Shown here one piece after another: positions 5,134 through 5,309 of a stretch of DNA of 5,309 nt. The notes beneath the pieces are model-generated. The model was not told where the DNA came from, searched no databases, and saw nothing but the letters and a program-made list of their open reading frames with translations. The translations under genes were made by a program, and so were the position numbers. Every line of letters begins with the position of its first letter. Within the stretch, counting starts at the first letter, position 1. The stretch comes from VFMC01 sp037131575 (lineage in GTDB: Bacteria; Actinomycetota; Acidimicrobiia; Acidimicrobiales; Ilumatobacteraceae), in NCBI GenBank assembly GCA_037131575.1, contig JBAXQV010000195.1, positions 1 to 5,309 on the forward strand, in the 5' to 3' direction.

Positions 5134-5309
5134 ATGAGCACTGTTCGTCGGGCCGGCGCGGACGACCTCGATCGCATCTGCCGCACGTTGATGCGAGCGT
5201 TCGCCGCCGACCCACTCATCCGCTGGATGCTCACTGTCGATGCCGACTACCACGAATGGCAGGGTGCAGCCTTTTTCCGGCTGCTCGTGCTGCGCTGGCT
5301 CGAGGTGGG
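5134..5309 (+). CDS. GNAT-family N-acetyltransferase, 5' part only
   Basis: Fifty-eight codons are present before the window ends. The opening T-V-R-R-A-G-A-D-D-L-D-R-I is the usual first strand and helix of GNAT acetyltransferases, which transfer acetyl groups from acetyl-CoA to amines. It continues with R-A-F-A-A-D-P-L-I-R-W-M, a pattern common in GNATs of the F-x-x-D-P-x-x-x-W type, and a hydrophobic helix near residues 47-57. The acetyl-CoA-binding motif (R/Q-x-x-G-x-G/A) lies beyond the window, so activity and substrate cannot be judged. It follows kup by 45 bases, with a possible terminator between, and probably has its own promoter. The start is supported by the upstream AAGGTGA. Confidence 0.7.
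   Translation, partial: MSTVRRAGADDLDRICRTLMRAFAADPLIRWMLTVDADYHEWQGAAFFRLLVLRWLEV

Noticed and set aside
4522..5253. 243-codon minus-strand frame under the kup 3' end and the GNAT start
   Set aside because: It is antisense to conserved Kup sequence and has the Asp/Glu/His-rich composition typical of shadows.

Overview
The window is GC-rich with strong G/C bias at third codon positions, and uses ATG and GTG starts. Its gene families are a PucR/CdaR-type regulator, TerC, Kup, a barstar-like protein and a GNAT enzyme. This mix, with short leaders that mostly lack clear Shine-Dalgarno sites, points to a high-GC actinobacterium, perhaps of the Acidimicrobiia type. That placement is an inference from composition and gene style; there is no taxonomic marker in the window. 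No rRNA, tRNA, CRISPR array, insertion sequence or phage gene was seen.

All confident genes read left to right. (1) 1-112: a gene edge of unclear strand followed by a short intergenic stretch. (2) 113-541: a small barstar-family protein with no ribonuclease partner in view. (3) 542-793: a 252-base gap with a coding-like tail in the barstar frame, a possible small membrane ORF on the opposite strand, and a nested inverted repeat that runs over the start of the next gene. (4) 794-1966: a 390-residue PucR-family transcription regulator. (5) 1967-2129: a leader with an 8-bp hairpin, a 9-base-period direct repeat and a clear ribosome binding site. (6) 2130-3227: a TerC-family membrane protein. (7) 3205-5088: a Kup potassium transporter that overlaps the TerC gene by 23 bases. 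(8) 5134-5309: the start of a GNAT acetyltransferase, cut by the window edge.

The main functional unit is terC-kup: two polytopic membrane proteins for inorganic ions, overlapping and probably translated from one message. TerC relatives such as Alx and YkoY are linked to manganese export or metal loading of secreted proteins; Kup imports potassium, probably with protons. The PucR regulator lies 163 bases upstream in the same direction and could control itself or the ion pair, but the sequence only shows proximity. The window looks mostly like ordinary chromosomal content. The best leads are the nested inverted repeat at the pucR-type start, the terC-kup overlap and the possible leaderless promoters.
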